The notes under the pieces: generated by a model | Seen by the model: the letters and a program-made list of their open reading frames with translations, nothing else | Databases searched by the model: none | What the model was told of the DNA's origin: nothing | NCBI GenBank assembly: GCA_949294085.1 | Contig: CASFFX010000012.1 | Coordinates: 1-38,950 of the forward strand | DNA length: 38,950 nucleotides | Direction: 5' to 3' | Source of the DNA: an uncultured bacterium | GTDB lineage: Bacteria > Elusimicrobiota > Elusimicrobia > Elusimicrobiales > Elusimicrobiaceae | Program-made: the position numbers and the translations under genes | Shown here: positions 31,518-38,950 of the stretch, piece by piece | Position numbering within the stretch: the stretch's first letter is position 1 | Layout: every line of letters starts with the position of its first letter

Positions 31518-32681
31518 ATGACCGAAAAAACATTAAGAAAAGGCAATGAAGCCTTGGCCGAAGGCGCAATCCGCGCCGGGGTGCGTTTCTTTGCCGGATA
31601 TCCGATTACTCCGCAAAACGAAGTGCCGGAATACATGTCCGCCCATATGGCGGAGGCAGGCGGCGCGTTTGTGCAGGCGGAAAGCGAAATTGCCGCTATC
31701 AATATGGTGTACGGCGCGGCCTCTACCGGCACGCGCAGTATGACGTCGTCTTCTTCGCCGGGTATTAGCTTGAAGCAGGAAGGCATCACGTATCTGGCCA
31801 GTGCGGATTTGCCGTGCCTGATCGTGAACGTTATGCGCGGCGGCCCGGGGCTGGGCAGCATTTCCGGTTCGCAGGGGGATTATTTCCAGGCCACGCGCGG
31901 CGGCGGAAACGGGGACTATCACGTCATCGTATTGGCGCCGAACTCGGTGGAAGAACTGGGCAATTTCCCCAAATTGGGTTTTGAACTGGCCGAAAAATAT
32001 CGGATGCCCTGCATGATTTTGGCCGACGGTATTTTGGGCCAAATGATGGAAAGCATGTCTTTTAATTTTGACCCGATTGACCCCAACCAGCTGGGCAAGT
32101 TTGACTGGGCGGTGGATATCCACAAAAACGGCCGCAAGAAAAATAATGTGTACTCCTACAAAGGGGACAATTTGATTGCCGACGTGGTGGAACGTGCCAA
32201 ACGCTACGGGCTGATTGAAAAAACCGAAGCCCGCTTTGAAGAACGCAATACCGAAGACTGCGATGTGCTGCTGGTGGCGTACGGGCTTTCTTCCCGTGCG
32301 TGTCTGGAAGCCGTCAACCACGCCAAAGAAGCGGGGCTGAAGGTGGGCTTGTTCCGCCCCATCACGCTGTGGCCTTTCCCGTCCAAACGCTTGGCGGAAC
32401 TGGCCGGCAAAGTGAGAGGAATTTTGACGGTGGAACAGAGCTTGGGCCAACTGGTGCAGGACGTAAGACTGGCTGTAAACGGCCGCACCCCGGTCTATCT
32501 GAACGCGTATCCTGCCGGCGGCCAGCCGGACGGGAACACCATCCTTACGGCCGTGCGCTCCATTTTAAGCGGCGGCAAAGAAGGCTTGTTTGACTTGCAG
32601 GAACACGCCGCGGGATTTACCTATGCGTGTCAGCGCGACACTTCGCTCGGTATGCAGGGCGATTTGAAGGGAGGCAAATAA
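31518..32681 (+). CDS. vorB: 2-oxoacid:ferredoxin oxidoreductase alpha subunit (VorB type)
   Basis: Alpha subunit of the enzyme that oxidatively decarboxylates 2-oxoacids to acyl-CoA with ferredoxin as acceptor. The family features are MTEKTLRKGNEALAEGAIRA, FFAGYPITPQNEVPEYM, QAESEIAAINMVYGAAS, MTSSSSPGISLKQEGI and VNVMRGGPGLGS. The pattern fits the VorB (branched-chain 2-oxoisovalerate) subgroup better than pyruvate enzymes, but 2-oxoglutarate (Kor) cannot be excluded from sequence alone. 387 aa. Beta follows after three bases. Confidence 0.9.
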   Translation: MTEKTLRKGNEALAEGAIRAGVRFFAGYPITPQNEVPEYMSAHMAEAGGAFVQAESEIAAINMVYGAASTGTRSMTSSSSPGISLKQEGITYLASADLPCLIVNVMRGGPGLGSISGSQGDYFQATRGGGNGDYHVIVLAPNSVEELGNFPKLGFELAEKYRMPCMILADGILGQMMESMSFNFDPIDPNQLGKFDWAVDIHKNGRKKNNVYSYKGDNLIADVVERAKRYGLIEKTEARFEERNTEDCDVLLVAYGLSSRACLEAVNHAKEAGLKVGLFRPITLWPFPSKRLAELAGKVRGILTVEQSLGQLVQDVRLAVNGRTPVYLNAYPAGGQPDGNTILTAVRSILSGGKEGLFDLQEHAAGFTYACQRDTSLGMQGDLKGGK

Positions 32682-32684
32682 TTT

Positions 32685-33428
32685 ATGACTATTATCGCCA
32701 AAAAACCCGCCAGTTTAACCGATTTGCCGATGCATTATTGCCCCGGCTGCGGGCACGGTATCGTGCACCGCTTGATGGGGGAAGCCATTGACGAACTGAA
32801 CATTGGCGACCGCGTCATCGGCGTAGCCCCGGTGGGCTGCGCGGTGTTTGCGGATTCGTATTTCGCCTGCGACATGGTGCAGGGCGCGCACGGCCGCGGC
32901 CCGGCCATCGCTACGGGGATTAAACGCTCCAAACCCGAAGCCATTGTGTTTTCTTATCAGGGCGACGGCGATTTGGCCTCTATCGGTATGGCGGAAATCG
33001 TCCACGCCGCGGTGCGCAGCGAAAACATTACCGTTATTTTCATCAATAACGCTATTTACGGCATGACGGGCGGCCAAATGGCCCCGACCACGCTGGTCGG
33101 CCAAGTGGCCACCACCGCCCCCAAAGGCCGCGACCCCAAACTGCAGGGTTGGCCCATTAATATGTGCGAAATGCTCGCGCAAATTACCGGCGCCAAATAC
33201 CTGGAACGGGTGGCCGTGGATTCGCCCCAAAACGTGCTGAAAGCCAAAAAAGCCATTAAAAAAGCGTTTGAAAATCAAGTCAAAGGCGTGGGCTTTTCTA
33301 TGGTGGAAGTGCTTTCCCAATGCCCGACCAACTGGTATGCCACGGTGCCGCAGGCGTTGGAATTTGTGCGCACCAAGATGATGCCGCAATATCCGCTGGG
33401 CGTATTCAAAGACGAGGGAGGCAAATAA
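32685..33428 (+). CDS. 2-oxoacid:ferredoxin oxidoreductase beta subunit (TPP-binding)
   Basis: Thiamine-diphosphate subunit. HYCPGCGHGIVHRL starts the domain; the TPP/Mg motif is GDGD (93-96) followed by NNAIYGMTGGQ (121-131). 247 aa. GGAGG at the end of the alpha gene provides the ribosome binding site for ATG 32685. Its stop codon overlaps the start of the gamma gene (TAATG). No extra iron-sulfur motif is seen in the C-terminal part. Confidence 0.93.
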   Translation: MTIIAKKPASLTDLPMHYCPGCGHGIVHRLMGEAIDELNIGDRVIGVAPVGCAVFADSYFACDMVQGAHGRGPAIATGIKRSKPEAIVFSYQGDGDLASIGMAEIVHAAVRSENITVIFINNAIYGMTGGQMAPTTLVGQVATTAPKGRDPKLQGWPINMCEMLAQITGAKYLERVAVDSPQNVLKAKKAIKKAFENQVKGVGFSMVEVLSQCPTNWYATVPQALEFVRTKMMPQYPLGVFKDEGGK

Positions 33429-33964
33429 TGTATCAAGGTATCCGAATTGCCGGTTTCGGCGGACAGGGCGTAATTTCGGCGGGGATTCTCCTCGCGCAGG
33501 CCGGCGTGGAAGACAAGAAAAACGCCAGCTGGCTGCCCTCTTACGGGCCGGAAATGCGCGGCGGTACGGCCAACTGCTCGGTCGTTGTGTCCGACGGGGA
33601 AGTCTATACGCCGATTGTTTCTGCGCCCGACACGGTGATCGTGATGAACGAACCGTCTTTGCCCAAGTTTGAACCGCTGTTAAAGAAGGGCGGTTTAATG
33701 ATTATTAACAGCTCGCTGATTAACTCCCGCCCCACCCGCACCGATATTACGGTGGTGTGCGTACCGTGCAATAAAATTGCACAGGAGCTGGGGATGGACC
33801 GCATTGCCAACTTGGTGGCGCTGGGTGCGTTTATCAAGCAGACGGGCGCCGTTTCCCTGCAGAGTGTGGAACACGCGATGAAAAAAGTGTACAAACGGGC
33901 CAAACCGGAAATGCTGGAGCTGAACAAAAAAGCCCTGCAGGCCGGTTACGACGCGGTGAAATAA
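33428..33964 (+). CDS. 2-oxoacid:ferredoxin oxidoreductase gamma subunit
   Basis: Gamma subunit, probably helping CoA binding. The start GIRIAGFGGQGVISAGILLAQ, WLPSYGPEMRGGTANC and VIVMNEPSLPKFEPLLKKGG are diagnostic. 178 aa from ATG 33428, which overlaps the beta stop; GGGAGG is upstream. The operon ends with a strong terminator at 33983. Confidence 0.93.
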   Translation: MYQGIRIAGFGGQGVISAGILLAQAGVEDKKNASWLPSYGPEMRGGTANCSVVVSDGEVYTPIVSAPDTVIVMNEPSLPKFEPLLKKGGLMIINSSLINSRPTRTDITVVCVPCNKIAQELGMDRIANLVALGAFIKQTGAVSLQSVEHAMKKVYKRAKPEMLELNKKALQAGYDAVK

Positions 33965-33982
33965 GCGCTGTGATTCTTTCGT

Positions 33983-34016
33983 AAAAAAGGAGACTCTTTG
34001 TAGAGTCTCCTTTTTT
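33983..34016. terminator. Bidirectional terminator between the VOR operon and the MFS gene
   Basis: AAAAAAGGAGACTC and GAGTCTCCTTTTTT form a perfect 14-bp inverted repeat with loop TTTGTA. The last two bases overlap the stop codon of the convergent MFS gene. Confidence 0.95.
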
Positions 34017-35220
34017 ATCCAATCTGTTCCGGATTTCGGCGTTCCAGCCGGGCGGCCAGCCACGTAAACACGAGGCCCGGCACCGCCGCCAGGCAGCAAC
34101 CCAAAACGGCCGCCCTCAGGCCCCAACTGTCCGAGGCGCGGCCTACCAACAAGGGGGAAAGCGCGTCCCCCAGCGCGTGGATGATGAAAATGTTTACGGC
34201 AAATGCCATGGAGTGCACTTTACTGCGGGTGGACGCCACCAGCGCCGCCGCCACGGGCCCCGTGGGCAAAAACAAGCAAACAATCGCCGCGCCGAAACAG
34301 ACCAAGGCCACTCCCGCGTGCTCGGTGTGTGTGCCCAGCCAAGCCGGCAGCAACAGCGCCCCCAGCGAAACGCCCATAATCCAAAAATACGCTTTGGGGG
34401 TCAGGCGGAGCAATTTGTCGGCCGCTTTGCCGCCTGCAAACGTGCCTGCCGCCCCGCATACAATCACCAGCAAGCCAAAAATACTGCCCGCCTGGGCAAC
34501 GTCCATATGCAGGTAACGGTGCAGGTATGTGGGCATCCAGGCGGCCAGCCCGCCGGTGATAAAGGTAATCATGGCGTGTGCCAGGCAAATAAACAGAAAC
34601 GGTTTGTTTTTGAATAAAGCGCCGTAGTCTTTTTTACTCGGTTTTTCGGCGGAGTTTTGGTGCAAGTGGCGGGCGTCCTGTAAATGCGTAAACGATAAAA
34701 TGCCCAGCACCAGCCCCGGCACGCCGGCCAGCAAAAAGGCCGCCCGCCAGCCCCAATGCAGCCCCAAAAAGCCGCCCAGCACATAGCCCAGCGCACTGCC
34801 AAGCGGCAGGGCCAGGCCAAACACCGCCAAAATCCCCGCCCGCTTGTGCGGGGGGTAATGCTCGGCCAAAAACGGCTGGGCAATCGTGGTAAATCCGGCT
34901 TCTCCCACCCCGATGAATCCCCGCGCGCCCAGCAAAGACGCATAATTTTTAGCCCCCGCACACAGCAAGGTGGCCGCACTCCACACCAGCGCGCTGGCGC
35001 CCACCCATTTGTGGCGTTCGGTTCGGTCGGCAAAGTAGCCCACCAGCGGGGCGTAGCACATGTAAACCAGCATAAAAACCGAGGCCAAGGTACCCAGCTG
35101 CAAATCCGTCAGGTGCAAATCCGCCTGCAGCAGCGGGAAAACGGCATACAGCACCTGCCGGTCAATGTAATTAAACAGGTTCAGCAGAAATAAAATCCAA
35201 AATAAATGCTTTATGTTCAT
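34015..35220 (-). CDS. MFS transporter, Spinster-like
   Basis: 401-aa major facilitator with 12 predicted membrane segments. FNYIDRQVLYAVFPLLQ in TM1, GVGEAGFTTIAQPFLAEHYP and LPLGSALGYVLGGFLG fit the Spinster (Spns) branch, whose eukaryotic members move lysophospholipids and sphingosine-1-phosphate; bacterial substrates are mostly unknown, so a lipid or other amphiphile is possible but not shown. Between the six-helix halves is a short basic loop (residues ~180-205). Transcribed alone from a promoter back-to-back with that of the pilin gene. Confidence 0.85.
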   Translation of the reverse strand: MNIKHLFWILFLLNLFNYIDRQVLYAVFPLLQADLHLTDLQLGTLASVFMLVYMCYAPLVGYFADRTERHKWVGASALVWSAATLLCAGAKNYASLLGARGFIGVGEAGFTTIAQPFLAEHYPPHKRAGILAVFGLALPLGSALGYVLGGFLGLHWGWRAAFLLAGVPGLVLGILSFTHLQDARHLHQNSAEKPSKKDYGALFKNKPFLFICLAHAMITFITGGLAAWMPTYLHRYLHMDVAQAGSIFGLLVIVCGAAGTFAGGKAADKLLRLTPKAYFWIMGVSLGALLLPAWLGTHTEHAGVALVCFGAAIVCLFLPTGPVAAALVASTRSKVHSMAFAVNIFIIHALGDALSPLLVGRASDSWGLRAAVLGCCLAAVPGLVFTWLAARLERRNPEQIG

Positions 35221-35240
35221 AGGCGCGGGCTTTTCTAAAT

Positions 35241-35269
35241 TTTATAAAATAAAACCGAATCATCCTCAA
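35241..35269 (-). promoter_or_regulatory. Sigma70-type promoter for the MFS gene
   Basis: On the minus strand: TTGAGG (35269-35264), 17-base spacer, TATAAA (35246-35241). The start codon is at 35220. Confidence 0.6.
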
Positions 35270-35275
35270 AAGAAT

Positions 35276-35304
35276 TTGGCGGTTCCGGTGCAAATTTATA
35301 TAAT
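35276..35304 (+). promoter_or_regulatory. Sigma70-type promoter for the pilin-like gene
   Basis: TTGGCG (35276-35281), 17-base spacer, TATAAT (35299-35304). Its -35 lies only six bases from the -35 of the divergent MFS promoter, so the two may compete. Confidence 0.75.
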
Positions 35305-35327
35305 AAACTATCGCTTTGGGAGGGCTT

Positions 35328-35792
35328 ATGAAAAAGGGTTTTACGTTAATTGAACTGTTGATTGTAATGGTGATTGTGGGCATTTTGGTAACGGTGGCGT
35401 TGCCCAAATACCAAGCTTCTATGGAACGCGGCCGCGGGTTGGAAGGCATTAATAACCTGCGTGCTCTTAGCGATGCGGCCAATGCCCGCTACGTCATGGA
35501 CGGCAATACGTACGTAAGTTCCAATCTGGTCAGCGGCGGCAAGCTGCTGGTGGGGGATTTGACGAAGAGTGTATTGTTTAATACGCCCACCCTGCAGACC
35601 AGTTCTTCTACGCTGGCGGTATTTACCACGGCCCGCTCTACGGGCGATTACCGCTTGTACGCCGTCAACCGGAACGGAGAGCTGGAGTATATTTCCTGCT
35701 CCGGGGACCGGCAATCCTGCCTGAATATCGGGATGGAAGAGGGCACTTTTACGGATTCGTACAGCGGCGGAAATTTGATGATGACTTTTTAA
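35328..35792 (+). CDS. Type IV pilin-like protein
   Basis: Prepilin with a class III signal: MKKG followed by FTLIELLIVMVIVGILVTVA, cleaved between G4 and F5, with E9 as the conserved Glu at mature position 5. The 154-aa precursor has the N-terminal helix (to about residue 50), a short variable beta part, and a C-terminal cysteine pair in SCSGDRQSC, as in pilin D-regions. GGGAGGG precedes ATG 35328. No pilus assembly genes are nearby, so it is an orphan pilin or pseudopilin with its own promoter and terminator; role in adhesion, secretion or DNA uptake cannot be told. Confidence 0.9.
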   Translation: MKKGFTLIELLIVMVIVGILVTVALPKYQASMERGRGLEGINNLRALSDAANARYVMDGNTYVSSNLVSGGKLLVGDLTKSVLFNTPTLQTSSSTLAVFTTARSTGDYRLYAVNRNGELEYISCSGDRQSCLNIGMEEGTFTDSYSGGNLMMTF

Positions 35793-35809
35793 GATTCTTA
35801 CAAACAGGC

Positions 35810-35839
35810 AAAACCCGCTCGTTAATGAGCGGGTTTTTT
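35810..35839. terminator. Terminator after the pilin gene, overlapping the trmL end
   Basis: AAAACCCGCTC and GAGCGGGTTTT form a perfect 11-bp inverted repeat with loop GTTAAT, followed by more T on the plus strand. It also works for the convergent trmL, whose stop codon (35822-35824) lies in the loop. Confidence 0.9.
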
Positions 35840-36298
35840 GTTAGGGGAACGATTCTGGCGCAGCGCTTCAAAAAGCACAATGGCCGCGGACGAAGATAAA
35901 TTCAGCGAACGCACCGGCCCGGGCATGGGAATCGTGAACAGGCGGTGTTTGTAGCGTTCGTAGAACTCTTTGGGCAGGCCGCAGGACTCGGCCCCGAAAA
36001 TCAAAAAAGCGTCCGGCGGGTAGGCGGCGTCCCAATAGAGGGTTTTGCCCTTGGTGGAAAGGAAAAACATTTTTTCTTCGGTCGGTTTTTCCGCTTCCAA
36101 AAAAGCGTCCCAGGTATCGTAGCGGCGATAATCCAAATTGGGCCAATAGTCCAGCCCCGAGCGGCGGATTTCTTTGGACGCAATTTTGAAACCCAATTTT
36201 CCCACCAAATGCAGCCGTGTGCCGGTGGCCACGCAGGAACGGCCAATGTTGCCGGTGTTAAACGGAATTTCGGGGTTTACAAGCACAATATTCAGCAT
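35822..36298 (-). CDS. trmL: tRNA (cytidine/uridine(34)-2'-O)-methyltransferase
   Basis: SPOUT-class enzyme methylating the wobble ribose of tRNA-Leu. Motifs of the trefoil-knot fold are NPEIPFNTGNIGRSC near the start, FGAESCGLP in the middle and MPGPVRSLNLSSSAAIVLFEALRQ-like motif 3 at the end. 158 aa, normal length. GGGGAG precedes its ATG. It lies 105 bases after glgP on the same strand and is probably reached by read-through, since a hairpin but no clear promoter lies between. Its last codons form one arm of the shared terminator. Confidence 0.93.
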   Translation of the reverse strand: MLNIVLVNPEIPFNTGNIGRSCVATGTRLHLVGKLGFKIASKEIRRSGLDYWPNLDYRRYDTWDAFLEAEKPTEEKMFFLSTKGKTLYWDAAYPPDAFLIFGAESCGLPKEFYERYKHRLFTIPMPGPVRSLNLSSSAAIVLFEALRQNRSPNKKPAH

Positions 36299-36318
36299 AC
36301 ACTTCTCCCCTGCGGCAA

Positions 36319-36356
36319 ACAGCCGGAAATACGGGGTATCCCGTTTTTCCGGCTGT
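36319..36356 (-). promoter_or_regulatory. Long stem-loop between glgP and trmL
   Basis: ACAGCCGGAAA and TTTCCGGCTGT pair over 11 bp, with an inner ACGGG/CCCGT stem, after glgP on the minus strand. The U-run after it is only three bases, so it may be a partial terminator or mRNA 3'-end stabiliser. A second nested structure (GTTTGC/GCAAAC, 36367-36404) directly abuts the glgP stop. Confidence 0.5.
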
Positions 36357-36403
36357 GTTGCAGACAGTTTGCAAAGGTCGGCCAGCCCGTTTGGGCAGGC
36401 AAA

Positions 36404-38950
36404 CTACTCTTCCCAGCGGATGAACAACGGCGTGAGCACGTTGGGAATGTCGTTATTAAAGGGCAGAATACGCAAGGCGTAGTCCTGGCGGCCGCTGTTG
36501 AGCGGGGACATAGAAACCTCGTAGAGGTACGCATCTCCGTCCTTGCCGGTGCAGGTCATATCAATGGCGTCTTCCTTCACAATGTCGCCCAAGCTGCCGC
36601 GCTGGCCCAGGTACAGCTCCACCTGGATATCTTCCGGCGCCAGGTTGCCCAGTACGACGCGCGCTTTAAAGTGCACTTTGTCGCCCATCAAAATCGCCGT
36701 TTCGGGCTGGGGCGTGATGTCGGTTACGTTCACGCGGTACCAGTTTTCGGCAATTTTGCGCCGCCACGCCGCCACAGCTTCGGCTTTGCCGGGTTCGTTG
36801 AGAATCAGCCCGTAGTTGTTGGCCGGGACGTAGAATCTTTCGTAATATTCTTTTACCATGCGGTTGGTGTTAAAGAAGGGCGCGATGTGCTTGATGGATT
36901 CCTTCATCAGCGACACCCACGGCAGCGAATATTCCGCCCCATTTTCCTTGGCGTAATAAGCCGGTGCGATGTCCTGTTCAATCAGGTTGTAAAGCGCTTC
37001 GGATTCCACGGCGTCGCGTTCGGCGTCGGATTTATAATTTTCCGCCCCGCCGATGGACCACCCGAAATCACACGGGCCCACTTCGTCCCACCAGCCGTCC
37101 AAGATAGACAGCGCCAACGCCCCGTTCAGGGCCGCTTTCATCCCGCTCGTACCGCTGGCTTCCATCGGGCGGATTGGGGTGTTGAGCCACACGTCCACCC
37201 CCTGCACCATATAGCGGGCGGTGTTCATATTGTAGTCTTCCACGAAAACGATTTTCCCTTTGAAGCGGGGATCGGTTTGCGTCAGGCTGACAATCATTTT
37301 GATAAATTCTTTGCCGGCGGTATCGGCCGGGTGCGCCTTACCGGCGAATACAAACTGGACCGGGCGCTGCGGATTGTTGACGATTTTGTCCAACCGGTTC
37401 AAATCCTTAAATAAAAGCGTAGCCCGTTTGTATGTGGCAAAACGCCGCGCAAAGCCGATGGTCAGCAGGTCGGGGCGGAGCACTTTGCTGGCTTTTTTGA
37501 CGGTCATTACGTCCAAACCCTGGCGGGTCAGCTGGCGTTTGAGGCGGCCGCGCACCATATCAATCAGTTTGTTTTTGCGAATGGTATGTACGTTCCACAG
37601 TTCGGCGTCCGGAATATCGGGAATTTTGGCCCAAATGGTTTCGTCCGACGCGTCCACTTCGCCGCTTTGGTTGTTGTTGCACAGGTATTTGCGATACAAT
37701 TCGTTCAGTTCGTGCGAAATCCAGGAGGCGCTGTGAATCCCGTTGGTAATGCTGGTAATCGGCACTTCGCTTACCGGCAGGCCGGGCCACAGGTTGTGCC
37801 ACATTTCGCGGCTTACTTTGCCATGCAGTTTGGCCACCCCGTTGCAGAAAGCGGACAGGCGCAGCGCCACCACCGTCATACAGTAGGTGGCCGAGTCGGC
37901 TTTTTCCTTGCCTAGGGCCAAAAATTCATCCCAGGAAATACCCATTTCGCGGGCGTAAAAATCCATGTATTTGCGCACGAGGGCCGGGTCAAAATGTTCG
38001 TTGCCGGCAATGACGGGCGTGTGCGTGGTGAAAACGGACGTCGCCCACACAATTTCGCGCGCTTGGGCGAAAGAGAGGTTCTTCTCTTTCATAATGTCAA
38101 TAATGCGCTGGAACAGCAAGAACGCGCTGTGCCCTTCGTTGATGTGGTACACCGTCGGGTGAATTCCCATAGCCGTTAAGGCTTTTACGCCGCCGATGCC
38201 CAACACCACTTCTTGGCGGATGCGGTTTTCGCGGTCTCCGCCGTACAGCTTTTCGGTAATGGCGCGCTGGGCAGGCGTATTTTCCTGCAGGTTCGTATCC
38301 AGCAAATAAAGCGAGGTGCGCCCCACCGGCACGCGCCAGATGCAGGCTTTCACGTTTTCGGCTCCGAGGGGGATGTCCACGGTGATTTCTTTGCCGTCCT
38401 TCATCACGCGTTCCACCGGCATATGGGCCCAGTCGTTGTCCGGGTATTCTTCGTTTTGCCAGCCTTCGCGGTTGAGCACTTGCTGCACGTAGCCTTGCTT
38501 GTAGAACAGCCCCACGCCGATAATCGGCATGCCCAGGTCGCTGGCGGATTTCATATGGTCGCCGGCCAGCATGCCCAAGCCGCCCGAGTAAATGGGCAGC
38601 CCTTCGCCAATGCCGTATTCCATAGAGAAATACGCCGTCAGCAAATTGCTGTTTTCGTGGCGGTGTTCTTTGTACCAGGTGTGTTGATTGTTTTTGTAGT
38701 TATAGTAGGCTTCTTTGACTTGATTCAAATTGCGGACAAAATTTTCGTCTTTGCTCAGTTCTTCAAACCGTTTCTGCGGCACACAGCCCAGGAACCATTT
38801 CGGGTTGCGTTTGGCGGCGGTCCAAAGTTTGGGGTCCACCTGCACAAACAGCAAGATGGCCTGCCAGTTCCACGTGAACCACATATCGTTGGCCAACTCT
38901 TCCAAAAATTTGATGTTTTCGGGCAGGTTGGGCTGTACGTTAAACGAATG
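36404..38950 (-). CDS. glgP: Alpha-glucan (glycogen) phosphorylase, 5' end outside window
   Basis: Releases glucose 1-phosphate from glycogen or other alpha-1,4-glucans using PLP. The reading frame stays open to the right edge, so the start lies beyond 38950; 848 residues are visible, beginning within the DUF3417-type N-terminal domain (NLPENIKFLEELANDMWFTW). Other marks are YFSMEYGIGEGLPIYSGGLG, VYHINEGHSAFLLF, RFATYKRATLLF, and the PLP lysine in EASGTSGMKAALNGALALS. A C-terminal DUF-like beta domain follows the catalytic part (from about 90 residues after the PLP site). Minus strand; trmL follows it. Confidence 0.95.
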   Translation of the reverse strand, partial: HSFNVQPNLPENIKFLEELANDMWFTWNWQAILLFVQVDPKLWTAAKRNPKWFLGCVPQKRFEELSKDENFVRNLNQVKEAYYNYKNNQHTWYKEHRHENSNLLTAYFSMEYGIGEGLPIYSGGLGMLAGDHMKSASDLGMPIIGVGLFYKQGYVQQVLNREGWQNEEYPDNDWAHMPVERVMKDGKEITVDIPLGAENVKACIWRVPVGRTSLYLLDTNLQENTPAQRAITEKLYGGDRENRIRQEVVLGIGGVKALTAMGIHPTVYHINEGHSAFLLFQRIIDIMKEKNLSFAQAREIVWATSVFTTHTPVIAGNEHFDPALVRKYMDFYAREMGISWDEFLALGKEKADSATYCMTVVALRLSAFCNGVAKLHGKVSREMWHNLWPGLPVSEVPITSITNGIHSASWISHELNELYRKYLCNNNQSGEVDASDETIWAKIPDIPDAELWNVHTIRKNKLIDMVRGRLKRQLTRQGLDVMTVKKASKVLRPDLLTIGFARRFATYKRATLLFKDLNRLDKIVNNPQRPVQFVFAGKAHPADTAGKEFIKMIVSLTQTDPRFKGKIVFVEDYNMNTARYMVQGVDVWLNTPIRPMEASGTSGMKAALNGALALSILDGWWDEVGPCDFGWSIGGAENYKSDAERDAVESEALYNLIEQDIAPAYYAKENGAEYSLPWVSLMKESIKHIAPFFNTNRMVKEYYERFYVPANNYGLILNEPGKAEAVAAWRRKIAENWYRVNVTDITPQPETAILMGDKVHFKARVVLGNLAPEDIQVELYLGQRGSLGDIVKEDAIDMTCTGKDGDAYLYEVSMSPLNSGRQDYALRILPFNNDIPNVLTPLFIRWEE

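Noticed and set aside
35945..37414. 489-codon open frame on the plus strand, antisense to trmL and glgP
   Set aside because: It is a shadow of the well-supported minus-strand genes, crosses their intergenic hairpins, has an odd His/Phe/Val-rich composition and matches no family.
1..38950. Mobile elements, CRISPR arrays or long direct repeats
   Set aside because: None seen: no transposase or integrase frames, no regularly spaced repeats, and the genes are contiguous core functions.

Overview
The window reads as a core-genome segment of a Gram-negative, probably anaerobic bacterium with roughly balanced to moderately high GC and tightly packed operons. Support for this comes from a four-subunit 2-oxoacid:ferredoxin oxidoreductase, MreBCD/PBP2/RodA elongasome genes, an AsmA-like envelope protein, a periplasmic AMIN/amidase_3 protein and a type IV pilin-like protein with its own promoter. 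The combination is compatible with a gut member of Elusimicrobiota, but this is inference from gene content; no rRNA gene is present to settle it. I see no insertion sequence, phage gene, CRISPR array or integron.

Layout. (1) 12-7243: the end of the spc operon and the alpha operon (rpsE, rplO, secY, adk, map, infA, rpmJ, rpsM, rpsK, rpsD, rpoA, rplQ), with no rpmD between rpsE and rplO. (2) 7254-16917: a shape and envelope block. mreB follows rplQ after 10 bases and ends in a strong terminator; then come mreC, mreD, mrdA (PBP2), rodA, a DUF2344/TIGR03936 protein, rng (RNase G) and an N-acetylmuramoyl-L-alanine amidase. (3) 16984-19797: two half-size ChrA transporters, an AT-rich spacer with a good sigma70-type promoter, a secreted protein that looks like a trypsin-fold protein without its catalytic residues, and a YgjP-like metallopeptidase on the minus strand. 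(4) 19803-29732: one long unit driven from a perfectly palindromic divergent promoter: gcvT, gcvH, gcvPA, gcvPB, a lipoate/octanoate transferase, a membrane protein with an HExxH motif, a large AsmA-like protein, pyrE and a class I rRNA methyltransferase. (5) 29760-38950: single genes and short operons, each with recognisable promoters and terminators: a secreted protein of unknown function, tRNA-Phe, a free methionine-(R)-sulfoxide reductase, the four-gene VOR-type oxidoreductase operon, a Spinster-like MFS transporter, a pilin-like protein, trmL, and a glycogen/alpha-glucan phosphorylase that runs off the right edge.

How the genes fit together. Region 1 is translation, protein export and transcription. 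Region 2 builds and remodels the lateral cell wall. Region 4 joins glycine catabolism to attachment of the lipoyl cofactor to GcvH, followed by envelope genes. Region 5 includes amino-acid/2-oxoacid fermentation (VOR) and glycogen breakdown. The sigma70-type promoters that can be read share a TTGnnn-N17/18-TAtaaT shape. Most transcription units end in clear intrinsic terminators, several of them bidirectional between convergent genes.

The most unusual items are the palindromic bidirectional promoter at 19803-19836, the degenerate trypsin-like protein, the RodA with two apparent extra membrane helices, the DUF2344 protein next to rng without its usual radical-SAM partner, the GcvH-linked acyltransferase that keeps a LipM-like cysteine, and the HExxH/AsmA pair inside the glycine-cleavage operon.
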